Shown piece after piece: positions 26,752-35,659 of a stretch of 64,000 nt of DNA (the stretch's first letter is position 1; each line of letters begins with the position of its first letter). Made by a program: the position numbers and the translations under genes. The stretch lies in the NCBI GenBank assembly GCA_044378055.1, contig JBILXY010000004.1:17781-81780 (forward strand). The letters are read 5' to 3'. Under the pieces are notes generated by a model. It saw only the letters and a list, made by a program, of their open reading frames with translations, ran no database searches and was not told the DNA's origin. Source of the stretch: JBILXY01 sp044378055. GTDB taxonomy: Bacteria; Patescibacteriota; JACMRA01.

Positions 26752-29700
26752 TTAGATGAATTTATTAATTAATTTATCAGCATCACCATGTACATCTGTA
26801 ATTTTCTTCTTACTTTCCTCATTTCTTTTCTTAATTTTGTCAGCATGTTCAATTGATAAAGTTCTTGCAAATTCAGCCAATTGATCTGCAGTTGCAACTG
26901 TAGTTCCGCCACTTGCTTTTGCCCTAGAGTTATATTGATTAGCTAGTTCAGTTTGCTTTGCCCCTGCTTTATTAAAGAAGTCTCCAGTTGCTGTATTTGT
27001 AATAGCATCTACCATATTTAATAAATCGGTATTACTAGCATAGGTTGAGCGTATACTAGATATTTCATTTGGATCATAACCTTTTGCAACCCACATATTT
27101 AGCTTTCTAATTACATCTTCTTGTTCTTTGTCGCTAAGGTCTAATCTGTGGACTACATCTGCTCCACTTGCATCTGTTGTTTTCACGTTACCTTTTTTAA
27201 TTTGGGAATTGTAGCTATTCATTACTTCAAGGTCAGCCTGGCTTGTTAAATCAGCATATGTAATTTCAGATTTTCTACCAGAGGCTAATTCCTTACTTAA
27301 AGCCTGCGCCTCTTCTTTAGCTTTCTTTAATAATGCATTATCTTTATTTGCTTTGTCGGTTTCATCAGCTACTTGGGTTCCAATTTTGGTATATTGACCA
27401 CCAATAACCTCCTTTGTTTGATCAAGTGTATCCACATTTCTGGCAATAGCGGCTTTGTAAATTGCTAATTTTTCAGCATCACTTCCAGCAACCACATCAA
27501 TTCCTTTAAACTGACTCTTAGCTTGTATTGCAGCAAGTATATCGGATTCATTATTTGCTACTCCTAGGTTACTAGCCAAAGTAGCATTATTTGTAGCCTC
27601 AGCAGCAGTTGTTGCACCAAAGTTTTTCTTCATATAATCTTTTAAATCTGCATCAAACCTTGCTTGATCATAAGAATCTGCCCCACCATTTTTAATGGCT
27701 TCGGCTGCTTTTCCAATGAAGTAATTTTCATCCAAACCTTTAGCCATACTTTGTCTGGTGGCTAAATCAATCCTTTCAATTTGTGATTGGTGATCTTTGT
27801 TTTTATCGCTTAAACTCATTGAAGCTAAAACTTTATCCCTAGATAATCCATCGGCAAAATCACTGAAACCACCACGAAGTCCAGCCTTGCTGGTTAAATC
27901 TTTAATGGCTTGATCTTTACCTACTTTGGAAGACCTGGCTTGGAAAAATGCATCAGCATCTTCCCTATCTACGCCAAGTGAAGAACCATCAAATTCTTTG
28001 AACAATTCATCGTTTAACCCAGCTTGTTGGAAAGCTATTCTTCTTTCAGTATTGTTTCCAATGAAAACTGGGGCTTTTCGTTTAATTTTATCTTTCTGAT
28101 CTTCAGTAAAAACACTATCACTATCCACAGCATCACGAATCATGTTTCGCATGTTTGCGTTACCAATAAATTGTTGACGAATATCCCCTACTTCAACACC
28201 ATCTTTAACAATATCCACAAAAGCTGCTTGTTCATCCGCAGACATTTTCTTGAAATCTCCTCCGTATTTATCTGCAAGTTTAAGACCTTTTGAAGCCAAA
28301 CTATTTCTTGGAATTCTAGCATCGGTTCCAACTGTTCTATCAAAAGCTTGCTTTCTGTATTCAGCTGCTTTATCTGTTTGCCAGGTTGGACTGCTTCTTT
28401 TGAATTCAGCAATATCTGTAGCGTCTAAGCCACGAAGTTTGGCATTTTTATCTAAATCGGCTAATTTACTTTGGCCATTTTCACGAAGAAACACTTCACG
28501 GTTAAAGTTTCTTTCAGCTTCGTAACCAGCAAGCCTTGCTTTCTTTTCAGTGGCCCATTTATTCTTAATATCTTTGCCAAAAGCAAGTGGGTCGCGGTTA
28601 GCCCATTCTTCAATTTTATCACCTGCTTTAAACCAACCATCACGCATTCCATCACGGGCTTTTTGGAATTTAACAGACCTAGCAGCCTGTCTAGACTTTA
28701 TTTTAGCATCTATTCTACTTGCTTGATCAAATTTAGCTGCAGAAAGACTGGGGTTTGATGAAGCCAAAGCTCTTGCCTCACCTCTTAATCCGGCCGCTCT
28801 GGTGGCTTGTCTTAAGTCGGTAGGGTTAAAATTATTCAACAATCTTTCCTTTAACTTAAGCTTATTGGCAGCGCCTGGTAGTAAAATACCTGCTGCCTGT
28901 GAACCTAATCTACCAGCAGTACCCAACTTTTGCACTGCTCCACCAATTGCTGAAGTGGCTGTTTTAATTCCAGACTTAATGGCTTCAATCATTTTATTAT
29001 AACTGGAAACAAGCAGGCCAAGCATGTAAACAGAAGCAAAGGCAATGGCAATAACTAAACCAAGGTTCGTTGCCAAAGCTGAATCTGTATTTTCGGTTGC
29101 TGCACTAACAAGTACACCTGAATTATCAGTTACGCTTCCAACTAAAACTTTTAAATTCTTGTTGGCTGAATCTGAAAAAGCTGAAGAAATTCTTCCAATC
29201 AAAATTAAACCAAAAATAAATATTGGATAGAAGAAAGCCAGGGAAGAAAAGTTTTCCCACCATTCATTTGATAACTTTTTAAGATTTTGGAAAGGTGAAA
29301 AATATGCAACCAAAGCCAAAGGGGAAACAACCATTAATATCCATAACCCAACCACCCTTAAAATAGCTAGGAACATAGCTTTCCACATTTGAATAATGGC
29401 GTAAATCATTACTATTAAATATACAATCTCACCAGCAGTTATAGCGGTAGTTGCCCCAGCTTTCTTTCCAAAAAAGGCACCAAATATATTAAAACTTAAA
29501 CCATTAACAATACCTTCACCAAGTCTTAGCGGTGTTCCCAAAGGATTTTCATCACACTTAGGTCCGCCTGAAGTTGCTTTCTGGCCTTCAGTAACATTAA
29601 CCGCACCACAACGAATATACGAAACTTGTTCTATACTTTTTATAAAATCACCAATAATAGCTTCAGATCTATTTTTCCCATTGGTTGTTGAATAGGCCCC

Positions 29701-30909
29701 AATAAATGTATCACCTATTCCGTGGGTAAAATTCACAAAAGCCGCTGCCCCAAACAAACTTAGGTTTACAGTAATACCTACTATTAAAATATTAGTTACA
29801 AAATTTTCCCATTTATTGCCTTTAATGATGCTCTTTAAACCAAGTAAGTATCCAAAACCTATGTATATAAAAGAGAAAAGAATAAGCAAGTTAGCTATAC
29901 TTACCACAATTTGCCATGGTTCCCTAGCAACATTCAAAAATTCACTGGAAGCAGGATTAATTTGAATAATAATTAAGAAAACAATTCCCAAACACCAAAG
30001 TACAATAGTAGCAAAAAAACCAGCTAGATAAACAAAGATTAAAATAACCGCAGAAATAAAGTCTAGAAGGGCTTTAACAATGTCGGAGATGGGGCTTGGA
30101 ATAGGAGCAGGGGTTGCGCCAGCCAGTTTAGGATCAACAATTGCAGAGTTAAAGTCAGTACTTGAAAGGCCTAAGTCAGAAAGTTTTGTTGCATCACCAG
30201 AAAAACTTGATTTTTTTGAACAAGAAAACTGGTTTCCGCTTAAAGCACTGTTTAACCTACCAGTACAACTATAATAATATGTATATGTATTATTACTATT
30301 CTTTATTCTACATACTTTTGTTCCTTGATCCTTATTTATCACTGAACACTCTCCGCTTACTTTTGTTCCACCAGTAAAACCAGTACCTCCATTTACCTCA
30401 GTAATATCTGAATAAAATTCTTCTTTTGCCCAAGACAAATCTATTTTTTCAGTTAAATCTGTTGTTGAGCTGGCCGCAGCGGATTTCAATTCTTTTACAG
30501 TTGGATTATTTGTACTAAATTGGGTAGTTATTTCTGAAGAACATTGAATTTTTGTACCACCAGAAGTTAGGCCACCCCCACCTTGAACAGTAACATCTAA
30601 ACAACCTGTTGCGTACTGATATCCACTAGATGTAGGAATTCTACAAATAGTTCCATAGCATTCTACTTGAGCAAAATTTGGATTTTCATTCCAAGTCTTA
30701 TTATTATTAGCGTTAACCCTTACATCAAAAGTTGGGTATGCAATAAACTTTGATTGGGTTGAATCTGGAATATTATCCAAAGAAGTTCCAACGCCCTGAG
30801 CCTGAACACTAACTGAACTTAGCCCTGAAAACAAAATAACACCCAAAAGCATTAGGCTAAATAACTTACCCAGTTTCAAAAAAGATTTCTTTAGAATGTT
30901 CGCTTTCAT
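26752..30909 (-). CDS. Giant VirB6/TrbL-like type IV secretion membrane protein
   Basis: A 1385-residue protein in three parts. A signal peptide (1-37, ending VQAQ) and an extracytoplasmic Cys-rich region reach to about residue 265. A block of about seven transmembrane helices (about 270-650) contains long polar loops. A charged helical region of about 730 residues (Ala, Asp, Lys, Gln rich, with coiled-coil stretches) is probably cytoplasmic. VirB6/TrbL proteins form the inner-membrane channel of type IV secretion systems; giant versions are usual in CPR genomes. No VirB4 or VirD4 ATPase is in the window. A good promoter precedes it and the 25715 gene follows after 11 bp. Confidence 0.8.
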   Translation of the reverse strand: MKANILKKSFLKLGKLFSLMLLGVILFSGLSSVSVQAQGVGTSLDNIPDSTQSKFIAYPTFDVRVNANNNKTWNENPNFAQVECYGTICRIPTSSGYQYATGCLDVTVQGGGGLTSGGTKIQCSSEITTQFSTNNPTVKELKSAAASSTTDLTEKIDLSWAKEEFYSDITEVNGGTGFTGGTKVSGECSVINKDQGTKVCRIKNSNNTYTYYYSCTGRLNSALSGNQFSCSKKSSFSGDATKLSDLGLSSTDFNSAIVDPKLAGATPAPIPSPISDIVKALLDFISAVILIFVYLAGFFATIVLWCLGIVFLIIIQINPASSEFLNVAREPWQIVVSIANLLILFSFIYIGFGYLLGLKSIIKGNKWENFVTNILIVGITVNLSLFGAAAFVNFTHGIGDTFIGAYSTTNGKNRSEAIIGDFIKSIEQVSYIRCGAVNVTEGQKATSGGPKCDENPLGTPLRLGEGIVNGLSFNIFGAFFGKKAGATTAITAGEIVYLIVMIYAIIQMWKAMFLAILRVVGLWILMVVSPLALVAYFSPFQNLKKLSNEWWENFSSLAFFYPIFIFGLILIGRISSAFSDSANKNLKVLVGSVTDNSGVLVSAATENTDSALATNLGLVIAIAFASVYMLGLLVSSYNKMIEAIKSGIKTATSAIGGAVQKLGTAGRLGSQAAGILLPGAANKLKLKERLLNNFNPTDLRQATRAAGLRGEARALASSNPSLSAAKFDQASRIDAKIKSRQAARSVKFQKARDGMRDGWFKAGDKIEEWANRDPLAFGKDIKNKWATEKKARLAGYEAERNFNREVFLRENGQSKLADLDKNAKLRGLDATDIAEFKRSSPTWQTDKAAEYRKQAFDRTVGTDARIPRNSLASKGLKLADKYGGDFKKMSADEQAAFVDIVKDGVEVGDIRQQFIGNANMRNMIRDAVDSDSVFTEDQKDKIKRKAPVFIGNNTERRIAFQQAGLNDELFKEFDGSSLGVDREDADAFFQARSSKVGKDQAIKDLTSKAGLRGGFSDFADGLSRDKVLASMSLSDKNKDHQSQIERIDLATRQSMAKGLDENYFIGKAAEAIKNGGADSYDQARFDADLKDYMKKNFGATTAAEATNNATLASNLGVANNESDILAAIQAKSQFKGIDVVAGSDAEKLAIYKAAIARNVDTLDQTKEVIGGQYTKIGTQVADETDKANKDNALLKKAKEEAQALSKELASGRKSEITYADLTSQADLEVMNSYNSQIKKGNVKTTDASGADVVHRLDLSDKEQEDVIRKLNMWVAKGYDPNEISSIRSTYASNTDLLNMVDAITNTATGDFFNKAGAKQTELANQYNSRAKASGGTTVATADQLAEFARTLSIEHADKIKKRNEESKKKITDVHGDADKLINKFI

Positions 30910-30924
30910 ACCAATTATATTTCT

Positions 30925-30953
30925 ATTATACTACATAAAATAGGTAAGGGCAA
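30925..30953 (-). promoter_or_regulatory. Promoter of the VirB6-like operon
   Basis: On the minus strand: TTGCCC (30948-30953), 17 bp, TATAAT (30925-30930). Start near 30918, so the leader is about 9 nt. Confidence 0.7.
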
Positions 30954-31002
30954 GAAGGTTGGTTTTGGTGGTTTTATGGTGGTGTTTGGCCAGTAAAATT
31001 CC

Positions 31003-31105
31003 CCCTCTTTGAGGGGTGGATCTAACTAATGAGTGTTAAAGAATTTGGCAGAACAGACTTAACTAGTGTTATATCCACCTCCCCCACTGCGGAGACGGGG
31101 TGGAT
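31003..31105. repeat. Composite GC-rich inverted-repeat element
   Basis: CCCCTC-TTT-GAGGGG at about 31001-31016. GGTGGATCTAAC (31015-31026) pairs with GTTATATCCACC (31068-31079, 11 of 12). The latter can also pair with GGTGGAT at 31099-31105. GACGGGGTGGATTT near 31094 recurs inverted near 47263. No gene lies in 30910-31167. Confidence 0.75.
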
Positions 31106-31149
31106 TTGGGTGGTGTAGGTGATGTGGTTCTATTTTGTTTGGTGATCAT

Positions 31150-31166
31150 GACGATCCGCGATCGTC
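31150..31166 (-). repeat. Palindromic repeat, family A, copy with compensatory change
   Basis: GACGATC-CGC-GATCGTC. Compared with the copy at 20584 both arms changed together (G-C pair to A-T), and GTAGC precedes it on the minus strand as in the other copies. Confidence 0.8.
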
Positions 31167-31167
31167 G

Positions 31168-32553
31168 CTACAAACTGGTAATCAAAAGGGCGGCTGCGGC
31201 TATGGTCATTATTATTAAGCCTAAAATGCCTAAGGTGTTTGAAAGCCAGCCGTTTTTCCATTTACCCATAATATCTTCACGATTAGCAATGTGTAAAATG
31301 ATACCAATTAGAACTGGGGCTGTTAAACCATAAACAATAGCTGACCAAATCATGCCTTGAATTGGGTCTATTCCAGAAATATTTAAACCCAAACCGATTA
31401 AAATACAGAAACATATTACTTCATAAAACCCCCTAGCCTCTTTAAATTTGTAATTCATTCCTTCCCTCCAATCAAACATTTCACTAACGATATAACCGCA
31501 AGCGCCGGCTAAAACTGGAATTGCCAAAAACCCTGTTCCAATAATTCCTGCTGCAAATAAAACATAGGCCCCATCCCCTGCTAGTGGCCTTAAAGCGTTG
31601 GCTGCTTCCTGAACAGAATCTATGGAAGTTACATCATTTTGGTGAAGAACTATTCCTGTAACTAGGATAATGAAAAACATTACAAAGTTAGAAATAAACA
31701 TTCCCAAATTATTATCCTGCCTCATTTCTTTAATCTCTTCTTTGCTAACAGGCAGAATATCATTTTCCTCTGCTACTTTGCTAGATGAATTGTGCAAAGC
31801 TTGGTGATCTTCAACTTCCATGCTGGTTTCCCAGAAAAACAAATATGGGGAAATGGTGGTTCCAAGTATAGCTACAATAATTGCAATATATTCTTTTGTG
31901 AACTGAATGTGGGGAATCACGGTAAAATTCAAAACTTCCAGCCAGTCTATTTTAATAAAAAATGGAACAACTAGATAAACCAGCAGAACCAAAGTAAGCC
32001 ATTTTAAAATTCCTTCAATTTTCTTGTAGGAAAATAATACCAGGCTGAACATAATAGCTAGTGCAGATAAAATTATAAAAACCCAAGTTGGAATAGCAGG
32101 AAACAACATATTCGAAACTGCTCCCATTCCAGCTAGATCTGCGGCTATATTTAAAACAATGGCCGGTACACTAACAAGGCCAATTAAATATATTACCCAT
32201 TTTGGATAGTGTTTTTTAACAACTTTTGTTAAACCCTGATTTGTAACCAGACCAATTCTTCCACACATTTCTTGAATTGCCGCCATTAATGGAAAACTTA
32301 ATAAAGCAGTCCAAAGGGTTTGCAAGCCAAAAGAAGCACCTGCCTGAGAATAAGTTGTAATTCCAGAAGGATCGTCATCGCTGGCACCAGTTACTATACC
32401 AGGACCAAATCTTTGCCACAATTGTTGGATTTTGTTTTGAAAACCAGATTTAGTTTTTCTATTTATCTCGGTTTCTAGTGAAAAAATTTGTGAATGACTT
32501 TTCCTATGAATTCTATGGTGAATTTTTTTTCTAATCGGCCTAGCTTTTCTCAT
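31168..32553 (-). CDS. NRAMP-related metal transporter
   Basis: A 461-residue protein with about 11 transmembrane helices and a basic N-terminus. It has the NRAMP fold signature GIVTGASDDDPSGITTYSQAG in helix 1, but DPSG stands in place of the canonical DPGN. In helix 6 ISPYLFFWETSMEVED replaces the usual MPH-type motif, so two of the classical Mn2+/Fe2+ ligands are absent. Such proteins form a separate clade whose substrate (Mg2+, Al3+ or other) cannot be inferred here. The gene has its own promoter with a dyad and is not in an operon. Confidence 0.85.
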   Translation of the reverse strand: MRKARPIRKKIHHRIHRKSHSQIFSLETEINRKTKSGFQNKIQQLWQRFGPGIVTGASDDDPSGITTYSQAGASFGLQTLWTALLSFPLMAAIQEMCGRIGLVTNQGLTKVVKKHYPKWVIYLIGLVSVPAIVLNIAADLAGMGAVSNMLFPAIPTWVFIILSALAIMFSLVLFSYKKIEGILKWLTLVLLVYLVVPFFIKIDWLEVLNFTVIPHIQFTKEYIAIIVAILGTTISPYLFFWETSMEVEDHQALHNSSSKVAEENDILPVSKEEIKEMRQDNNLGMFISNFVMFFIILVTGIVLHQNDVTSIDSVQEAANALRPLAGDGAYVLFAAGIIGTGFLAIPVLAGACGYIVSEMFDWREGMNYKFKEARGFYEVICFCILIGLGLNISGIDPIQGMIWSAIVYGLTAPVLIGIILHIANREDIMGKWKNGWLSNTLGILGLIIMTIAAAALLITSL

Positions 32554-32577
32554 ATTTTTGTTTATGTTTCTTGTTAC

Positions 32578-32606
32578 ATTTTATCCCAAGAACGCAAACT
32601 TGGCAA
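32578..32606 (-). promoter_or_regulatory. Promoter of the NRAMP-like gene with a dyad
   Basis: On the minus strand: TTGCCA (32601-32606), 17 bp, TAAAAT (32578-32583). The inverted repeat CCAAG-N8-CTTGG (32586-32603) spans the spacer and the -35, a possible operator for a metal-responsive regulator (inference). Confidence 0.6.
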
Positions 32607-32642
32607 CGCGGAGGCTTTACTACCACGAAACCTAAAGGTTTC

Positions 32643-32665
32643 ACCCCTAGATAGGGGTACTTTTT
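32643..32665 (+). repeat. Hairpin-plus-T-run repeat (copy 2)
   Basis: ACCCCTA-GA-TAGGGGT then ACTTTTT. It matches the element at 20643-20666 in reverse orientation. It looks like a terminator on the plus strand, although no plus-strand gene lies upstream. GAAACC/GGTTTC (about 32625-32640) forms a second hairpin next to it. Confidence 0.7.
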
Positions 32666-32667
32666 AC

Positions 32668-33549
32668 CTAAACCTTCAAAAATTCCCTAAAATCGTACAC
32701 AAAACTTACCAAGTCTTCGTCCATAGTATTGTGACCAACGCCTTTATATAATTTATAGGTAAAACAAGATTCTGGTTTGTTTGAATTAACCAGGATAATA
32801 GTTTTTTTGCTTTTGGCCATTTCAGCGTTGCTTGAAAGAACCTGGCCTATTTTTTTAACTTCAGCTGGCCTACATAGGAAATCAGAACTGCCAGAGATTG
32901 CCAAAATAGGTATTTTCATAATTTTAAGCTGCTCATCAAAACTTAGCTTTTTAAAAACATTTTCAAAATTAAAATTAATTACAATATCCATTAAGCTGTT
33001 GAAACCTTTTCTTTTTGGGTTTTCAATAAAAATTTGAAGTGCAGTTTTCCACCTTAAAGATGAAACAAAATTTTTCAAATTACGCAGGAAATTAATTGAT
33101 CTTGTGAAAACAAACTTTTGATAAAACCAATTTAAAAACTTCACTAATTTTTGGTTAAACTGATTTGGGGTTGAAATTAATACAATTTTTTCCACCAATA
33201 CACTATTAGTTGTTGCAAAATTTAAAGCAATAACACCACCAACCGAATGCCCCACTAAAATAATTTTATCAGAGCGAAGACCAGACACAATTTCAGATTT
33301 TCCTGAAAGTAAAAGTTTACTGGCCATTTTTTGCTGTAGATTAAGCTTTTGTTCGTAACTATCTTTTATAAACTTTTCTGTATCTTCAAGCGTAAAAAGC
33401 TTATCTGCCCTGGGGTGACCTGGTAAAGTAATGGTAAAAGTTTCCAGAATTGAGGCATCAGAATAGCTATTATCCAGCGACAAAATTGCCCTAATTTGTG
33501 GAAGCCAAAAACTATTTGTTGCGCCAGTTCCGTGAATAAATAAGTACAT
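32668..33549 (-). CDS. Alpha/beta hydrolase
   Basis: A 293-residue enzyme from ATG 33549. The oxyanion-hole motif FIHGTG is near the N-terminus and the nucleophile elbow is GHSVGG. The acid lies in SGSSDFLC and the His in GVGHNTMDED. An inserted helical cap of about 70 residues sits between strands 6 and 7. Substrate unknown. The frame opens 12 codons earlier at TTG 33585, but that TTG is the start of a TTGACA -35 box, so the ATG is preferred. mscL lies directly upstream on the same strand. Confidence 0.85.
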   Translation of the reverse strand: MYLFIHGTGATNSFWLPQIRAILSLDNSYSDASILETFTITLPGHPRADKLFTLEDTEKFIKDSYEQKLNLQQKMASKLLLSGKSEIVSGLRSDKIILVGHSVGGVIALNFATTNSVLVEKIVLISTPNQFNQKLVKFLNWFYQKFVFTRSINFLRNLKNFVSSLRWKTALQIFIENPKRKGFNSLMDIVINFNFENVFKKLSFDEQLKIMKIPILAISGSSDFLCRPAEVKKIGQVLSSNAEMAKSKKTIILVNSNKPESCFTYKLYKGVGHNTMDEDLVSFVYDFREFLKV

Positions 33550-33556
33550 TGAGCAA

Positions 33557-33585
33557 TGAATAATTTTGGTTAAAAGTGTTGTCAA
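33557..33585 (-). promoter_or_regulatory. Promoter of the hydrolase gene, leaderless
   Basis: On the minus strand: TTGACA (33580-33585), 17 bp, TATTCA (33557-33562), then seven bases to the ATG at 33549. Transcription would start at the start codon. Confidence 0.6.
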
Positions 33586-33588
33586 AGA

Positions 33589-33999
33589 TTATTTCTTAAT
33601 CTCTAGATTTAGTTTAATTTTTTCTTCATCACCAAGAAATCTGATAATAAAAAATCGGATTGAAATATATACTACAAAGGTAATTATTATAAAATTTATC
33701 AGATCGGTGATGAAAGAACCAATTTTAATATCGAATGGGCTGAAGCTGCCTAAATCTACTAAACCAAGAACCTTGGCTAAAATTCTGTTAATAATATTAT
33801 CCACCAAAGAATTAACCAATTTGGTTACTGCCTGACCAATTACCACACCCACTGCTAAACCTACAACCCCATACTTTTTAATAAAGTCTATAAAATCAAC
33901 TAAAAGATTCTCCTTTTTTTCTAATTTTGCTGGGGTATTTTCTAAAGTATTTTTTTGTTCAGTATCTGTCTTTTTTTCTAGGCTTTCAGCTTTATTCAT
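33589..33999 (-). CDS. mscL: Large-conductance mechanosensitive channel
   Basis: A 136-residue protein that opens under membrane tension to protect against osmotic shock. After a Lys/Glu-rich N-terminal tail (about 30 residues longer than E. coli MscL) comes the first helix with GVVGLAVGVVIGQAVTKLV, the Gly/Val pore signature. A loop and a second helix follow, then a charged C-terminal end. ATG 33999 is chosen; the frame extends 16 codons upstream. AAGGGAAG lies about 12 nt before this ATG. Confidence 0.88.
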   Translation of the reverse strand: MNKAESLEKKTDTEQKNTLENTPAKLEKKENLLVDFIDFIKKYGVVGLAVGVVIGQAVTKLVNSLVDNIINRILAKVLGLVDLGSFSPFDIKIGSFITDLINFIIITFVVYISIRFFIIRFLGDEEKIKLNLEIKK

Positions 34000-34075
34000 A
34001 AAATATTTTCTTCCCTTTGGTTTTATTAAACTGACTACAAAGACCATTTATGTCAAATAAAGTACTGATACAAGT

Positions 34076-34103
34076 TTGACATGCATTAATTTATAGGTAT
34101 TAC
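34076..34103 (+). promoter_or_regulatory. Promoter of the surface-glycan cluster
   Basis: TTGACA (34076-34081), 16 bp, TATTAC (34098-34103), 23 bp before the GT2 gene. A TTGACA on the opposite strand (34051-34056) may serve mscL. Confidence 0.6.
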
Positions 34104-34126
34104 TTAAACCAATAAATTTAAACTTC

Positions 34127-35074
34127 ATGTCTTTAATATCGTTTATACTTCCTGTCCATAATGAAGAAGGAAATATACAAATTTTGTACGATAGAATCAT
34201 TTCATTAAAAAATAAACTTCCAAATTATAATGTTGAACTAATTTTTGTAAACGATTTTAGCACAGATTCTTCTTTAGAAATAATTAATGAATTGTGCAAA
34301 AAAGACCCTACCCAAGTTAAATTAATCAATTTCAGTAAAAACTATGGACACCAAATTGCTGTAACGGCCGCCCAAGATTATGCCGACGGTGACGCAGTAA
34401 TTATTATGGATACAGATTTGCAGGACCCTCCAGAAGTCTGTTTAGATTTAATTAAAAAATTTGAAGAAGGTTACGATGTTGTTTACGCCCAGCGTTCAAA
34501 ATACAAATCTAATTTTACTAAAAAGTGGCTTGGATTCTTTTTCTATAGAATATTAAAGCAGATTGCCAGCGTGAATATTCCTTTAGACACCGGAGACTTC
34601 AGGCTTTTAAGCAGAAGAGTAAATTTAGAAATGAGAAAATATAAGGAAAAGTCTAGGTATTTAAGGGCGATTTCTTCTTTAATTGGTTTCAAACAAACCG
34701 CAGTTAAATTTGAAAGAGCAGCTAGATTATCAGGTGAACCAAGCTATAATTTAGTAAAAAGTTTAAAATTGGCAGTAGATGGAATTACTTCTTTTTCATT
34801 GTTTCCAATTAGATTTATAAGTTTCATGGGTGTCTTGATTTCTACATTTTCTTTAGTGGCTATGGTTTCATACATTGTTTATGTAATTTTCTTTAGAGGA
34901 AATTTATCGGCCTGGGGAAGTATATTATTACTAATAATTTTTATGGGAGGAATACAAATGTTTATGCTTGGTATTATTGGGGAATACATTGGCAGAATTT
35001 TCATAGAAGTTTTGAACAGACCACTTTACACAGTCGCAGATTTTGTTGGTTTGAAAGATAAATCTGAGAAATAA
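34127..35074 (+). CDS. GT2 glycosyltransferase, polyprenyl-phosphate sugar type (GtrB/DPM1-like)
   Basis: A 315-residue enzyme transferring a sugar from a nucleotide donor to a polyprenyl phosphate at the inner face of the membrane. The GT-A domain has FILPVHNEEGNI at the start, the DXD-type motif MDTDLQDPPE and the RLLSRR region. The C-terminus has two helices (about 235-300), the layout of bactoprenol-glucosyl/mannosyltransferases. It lies at the start of a 10-kb glycan region and could supply the lipid-linked sugar used by GT-C enzymes such as those at 38156 and 9779 (inference). Confidence 0.9.
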   Translation: MSLISFILPVHNEEGNIQILYDRIISLKNKLPNYNVELIFVNDFSTDSSLEIINELCKKDPTQVKLINFSKNYGHQIAVTAAQDYADGDAVIIMDTDLQDPPEVCLDLIKKFEEGYDVVYAQRSKYKSNFTKKWLGFFFYRILKQIASVNIPLDTGDFRLLSRRVNLEMRKYKEKSRYLRAISSLIGFKQTAVKFERAARLSGEPSYNLVKSLKLAVDGITSFSLFPIRFISFMGVLISTFSLVAMVSYIVYVIFFRGNLSAWGSILLLIIFMGGIQMFMLGIIGEYIGRIFIEVLNRPLYTVADFVGLKDKSEK

Positions 35075-35079
35075 ATAAT

Positions 35080-35104
35080 CCCGCTAGAATTATTAACTAG
35101 CGGG
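35080..35104. terminator. Probable bidirectional terminator
   Basis: Perfect 8-bp stem CCCGCTAG/CTAGCGGG with a 9-nt A/T loop, between convergent genes. T-rich sequence follows on the minus strand (ATTATTTATTT); the plus-strand tail is poor. Confidence 0.6.
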
Positions 35105-35121
35105 TAAACATGTAACAAGCA

Positions 35122-35520
35122 CTATTCAATAATCAGATTCTGAACGCTTGCTTGTGGCCAACATTCCTTAACAGTCTTCCCAATCACTAAAGTACATTGA
35201 AGTTCGCTTAGTGGCTCTTGATTTTCATCTTTCAATCCAATGTTGCAATTGACCCCAATTTCGGTTACCTCTATTAATGGAGACAGGAACTCATAACACT
35301 TTTTAATTATCAAATCCAAACCTGGCTTCGACTCTTTTCTGAGCATAAAAATGTCAACAGTAAGAGCACCAACACAAGCTTGAAAACAAATTTCTTCGTT
35401 TTGTCTGTTCAACCAATCTTGTAGCTGTGTTGCTTGCACAGTTAGCTGATCGATTTGCGTCCTTGCTGAATGAGGTATTCCTAAGCATAAAAGCAAGATT
35501 GATTTGGTTTTATTATCCAT
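35122..35520 (-). CDS. Small protein of unknown function
   Basis: A 132-residue protein with a hydrophobic start (SILLLCLGI), too short for a clear membrane anchor, and six cysteines. No family recognised. It is a lone minus-strand gene interrupting the glycan cluster. Upstream on the minus strand TTGACG, 16 bp and TATTCT could form a promoter, with a leader containing GTTGTAGAT, a motif also seen before the 53746 gene. Confidence 0.6.
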   Translation of the reverse strand: MDNKTKSILLLCLGIPHSARTQIDQLTVQATQLQDWLNRQNEEICFQACVGALTVDIFMLRKESKPGLDLIIKKCYEFLSPLIEVTEIGVNCNIGLKDENQEPLSELQCTLVIGKTVKECWPQASVQNLIIE

Positions 35521-35659
35521 AAAGTTTTCTGCTCTATCTATCTACAACTCTTGAAAGAATACTGAAGTAGCTTTCGCCGTCAAGTTTTTGTTAATTAAAG
35601 TGCTGAACAAGCTTGACTAGTAGGCAATTTACAGATTAATTTAAGCCAACAATTTAGTC

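Noticed and set aside
28024..29230. Several plus-strand frames of 60-95 codons inside the VirB6-like gene
   Set aside because: They lie antisense to a long, coherent coding frame and have no Shine-Dalgarno site or recognisable product.
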